Positions 13,194-13,357 of a stretch of 13,357 nucleotides of DNA are shown in pieces. The first letter of the stretch is position 1, and each line of letters starts with the position of its first letter. The notes below the pieces were generated by a model that did not search any database, was not told where the DNA came from, and saw only the letters and a program-made list of their open reading frames with translations. The position numbers were made by a program, and so were the translations under genes. Origin of the DNA: JBELHO01 sp042091375 (GTDB lineage Bacteria > Pseudomonadota > Gammaproteobacteria > Enterobacterales > Alteromonadaceae); the NCBI GenBank assembly GCA_042091375.1, contig JBELHO010000070.1, positions 1-13,357 on the forward strand, given 5' to 3'.

Positions 13194-13357
13194 TACTCAA
13201 GGGCCTAATACTCAAGGGCTTATATTCAAGCCCTAATACTCCAGTGCTCAAGGGCTAATACTCCAGCATTCAAGCCCTAACACTTAATCTCTAAAGCCCT
13301 AACACCTAATCTCTAAAGCATAATACCTAAGCACTCAAGCCCTAATACCTGAGCCCT
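13175..13357. repeat. Degenerate tandem repeat array running off the right edge
   Basis: Units of consensus CCTAATACTCAAGGG start at 13175 (14 bp), 13189 and 13204 (both 15 bp, identical). They then decay into irregular copies with insertions. At 13275-13296 and 13297-13318 a 22-bp unit beginning CCCTAACAC is duplicated with one mismatch. Related CCCTAATAC pieces continue to the window end. The array starts within the last codons of the small membrane protein gene. It has in-frame stops in the minus-strand frames I translated, so it is non-coding. Its true length is not visible. Confidence 0.88.

Noticed and set aside
13175..13357. Telomere-like CCCTAA repeats or a replicon end
   Set aside because: CCCTAA occurs inside longer irregular units. 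The flanking genes are chromosomal housekeeping genes, and the window edge is simply where the sequence was cut.

Overview
The window looks like a chromosomal segment of a marine gammaproteobacterium of the order Alteromonadales. A Colwelliaceae member (Colwellia/Thalassotalea type) or a Shewanella relative seems most likely. This rests on the close fit of FadI, FadJ, the ECF sigma factor and the DUF3379 protein to proteins I know from that order, on the moderately AT-rich composition, and on the gene order. No search was run, so the placement is an inference.

Layout, left to right. Positions 1-411 hold a 15-bp tandem array that is open in one + strand frame from the window edge to a stop at 226, which may be the 3' end of a gene lying further left. 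After it come a strong + strand hairpin terminator (275-321) and a second, 14-bp tandem array (321-404). From 412 to 1633 on the minus strand lies an overlapping pair: an ECF sigma factor and a single-pass DUF3379 protein that is probably its anti-sigma factor. From 1830 to 8739, also on the minus strand, lies a tight six-gene Bat-type operon in the order MoxR AAA+ ATPase, DUF58, DUF4381, BatA-like VWA protein, BatB-like VWA-TPR protein and BatD-like protein. A 100-N assembly gap (3740-3839) falls in the Gln-rich tail of the BatB-like gene. A 353-bp divergent intergenic region (8740-9092) separates this operon from fadI-fadJ. It carries a FadR-like operator, nested inverted repeats and candidate promoters. 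fadI and fadJ (9093-12556, + strand) overlap by one base and end at a textbook terminator (12696-12737). The right end holds a 10-bp tandem array, a near-consensus sigma-70 promoter, a small two-helix membrane protein of unknown function (12993-13193), and a further degenerate array that begins inside the 3' end of that gene and runs off the window.

How the genes work together. FadI and FadJ form the alternative beta-oxidation multienzyme complex that degrades acyl-CoA. The FadR-like palindrome just upstream suggests acyl-CoA-responsive repression. The MoxR-Bat operon encodes an ATPase with VWA-domain partners in the membrane and periplasm. Systems of this type act in envelope stress tolerance, maturation of periplasmic or metal-dependent proteins, or complex assembly, but the exact substrate here is unknown. 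The sigma/anti-sigma pair downstream of the Bat operon may sense the envelope.

The core genes are ordinary for the order. The unusual signal is in the spacers. Four short tandem arrays with different units (15, 14, 10 and about 14-15/22 bp) sit in the gene-end spacers of 13 kb, and at least two appear to have grown out of neighbouring functional sequence (a terminator arm and a gene 3' end).
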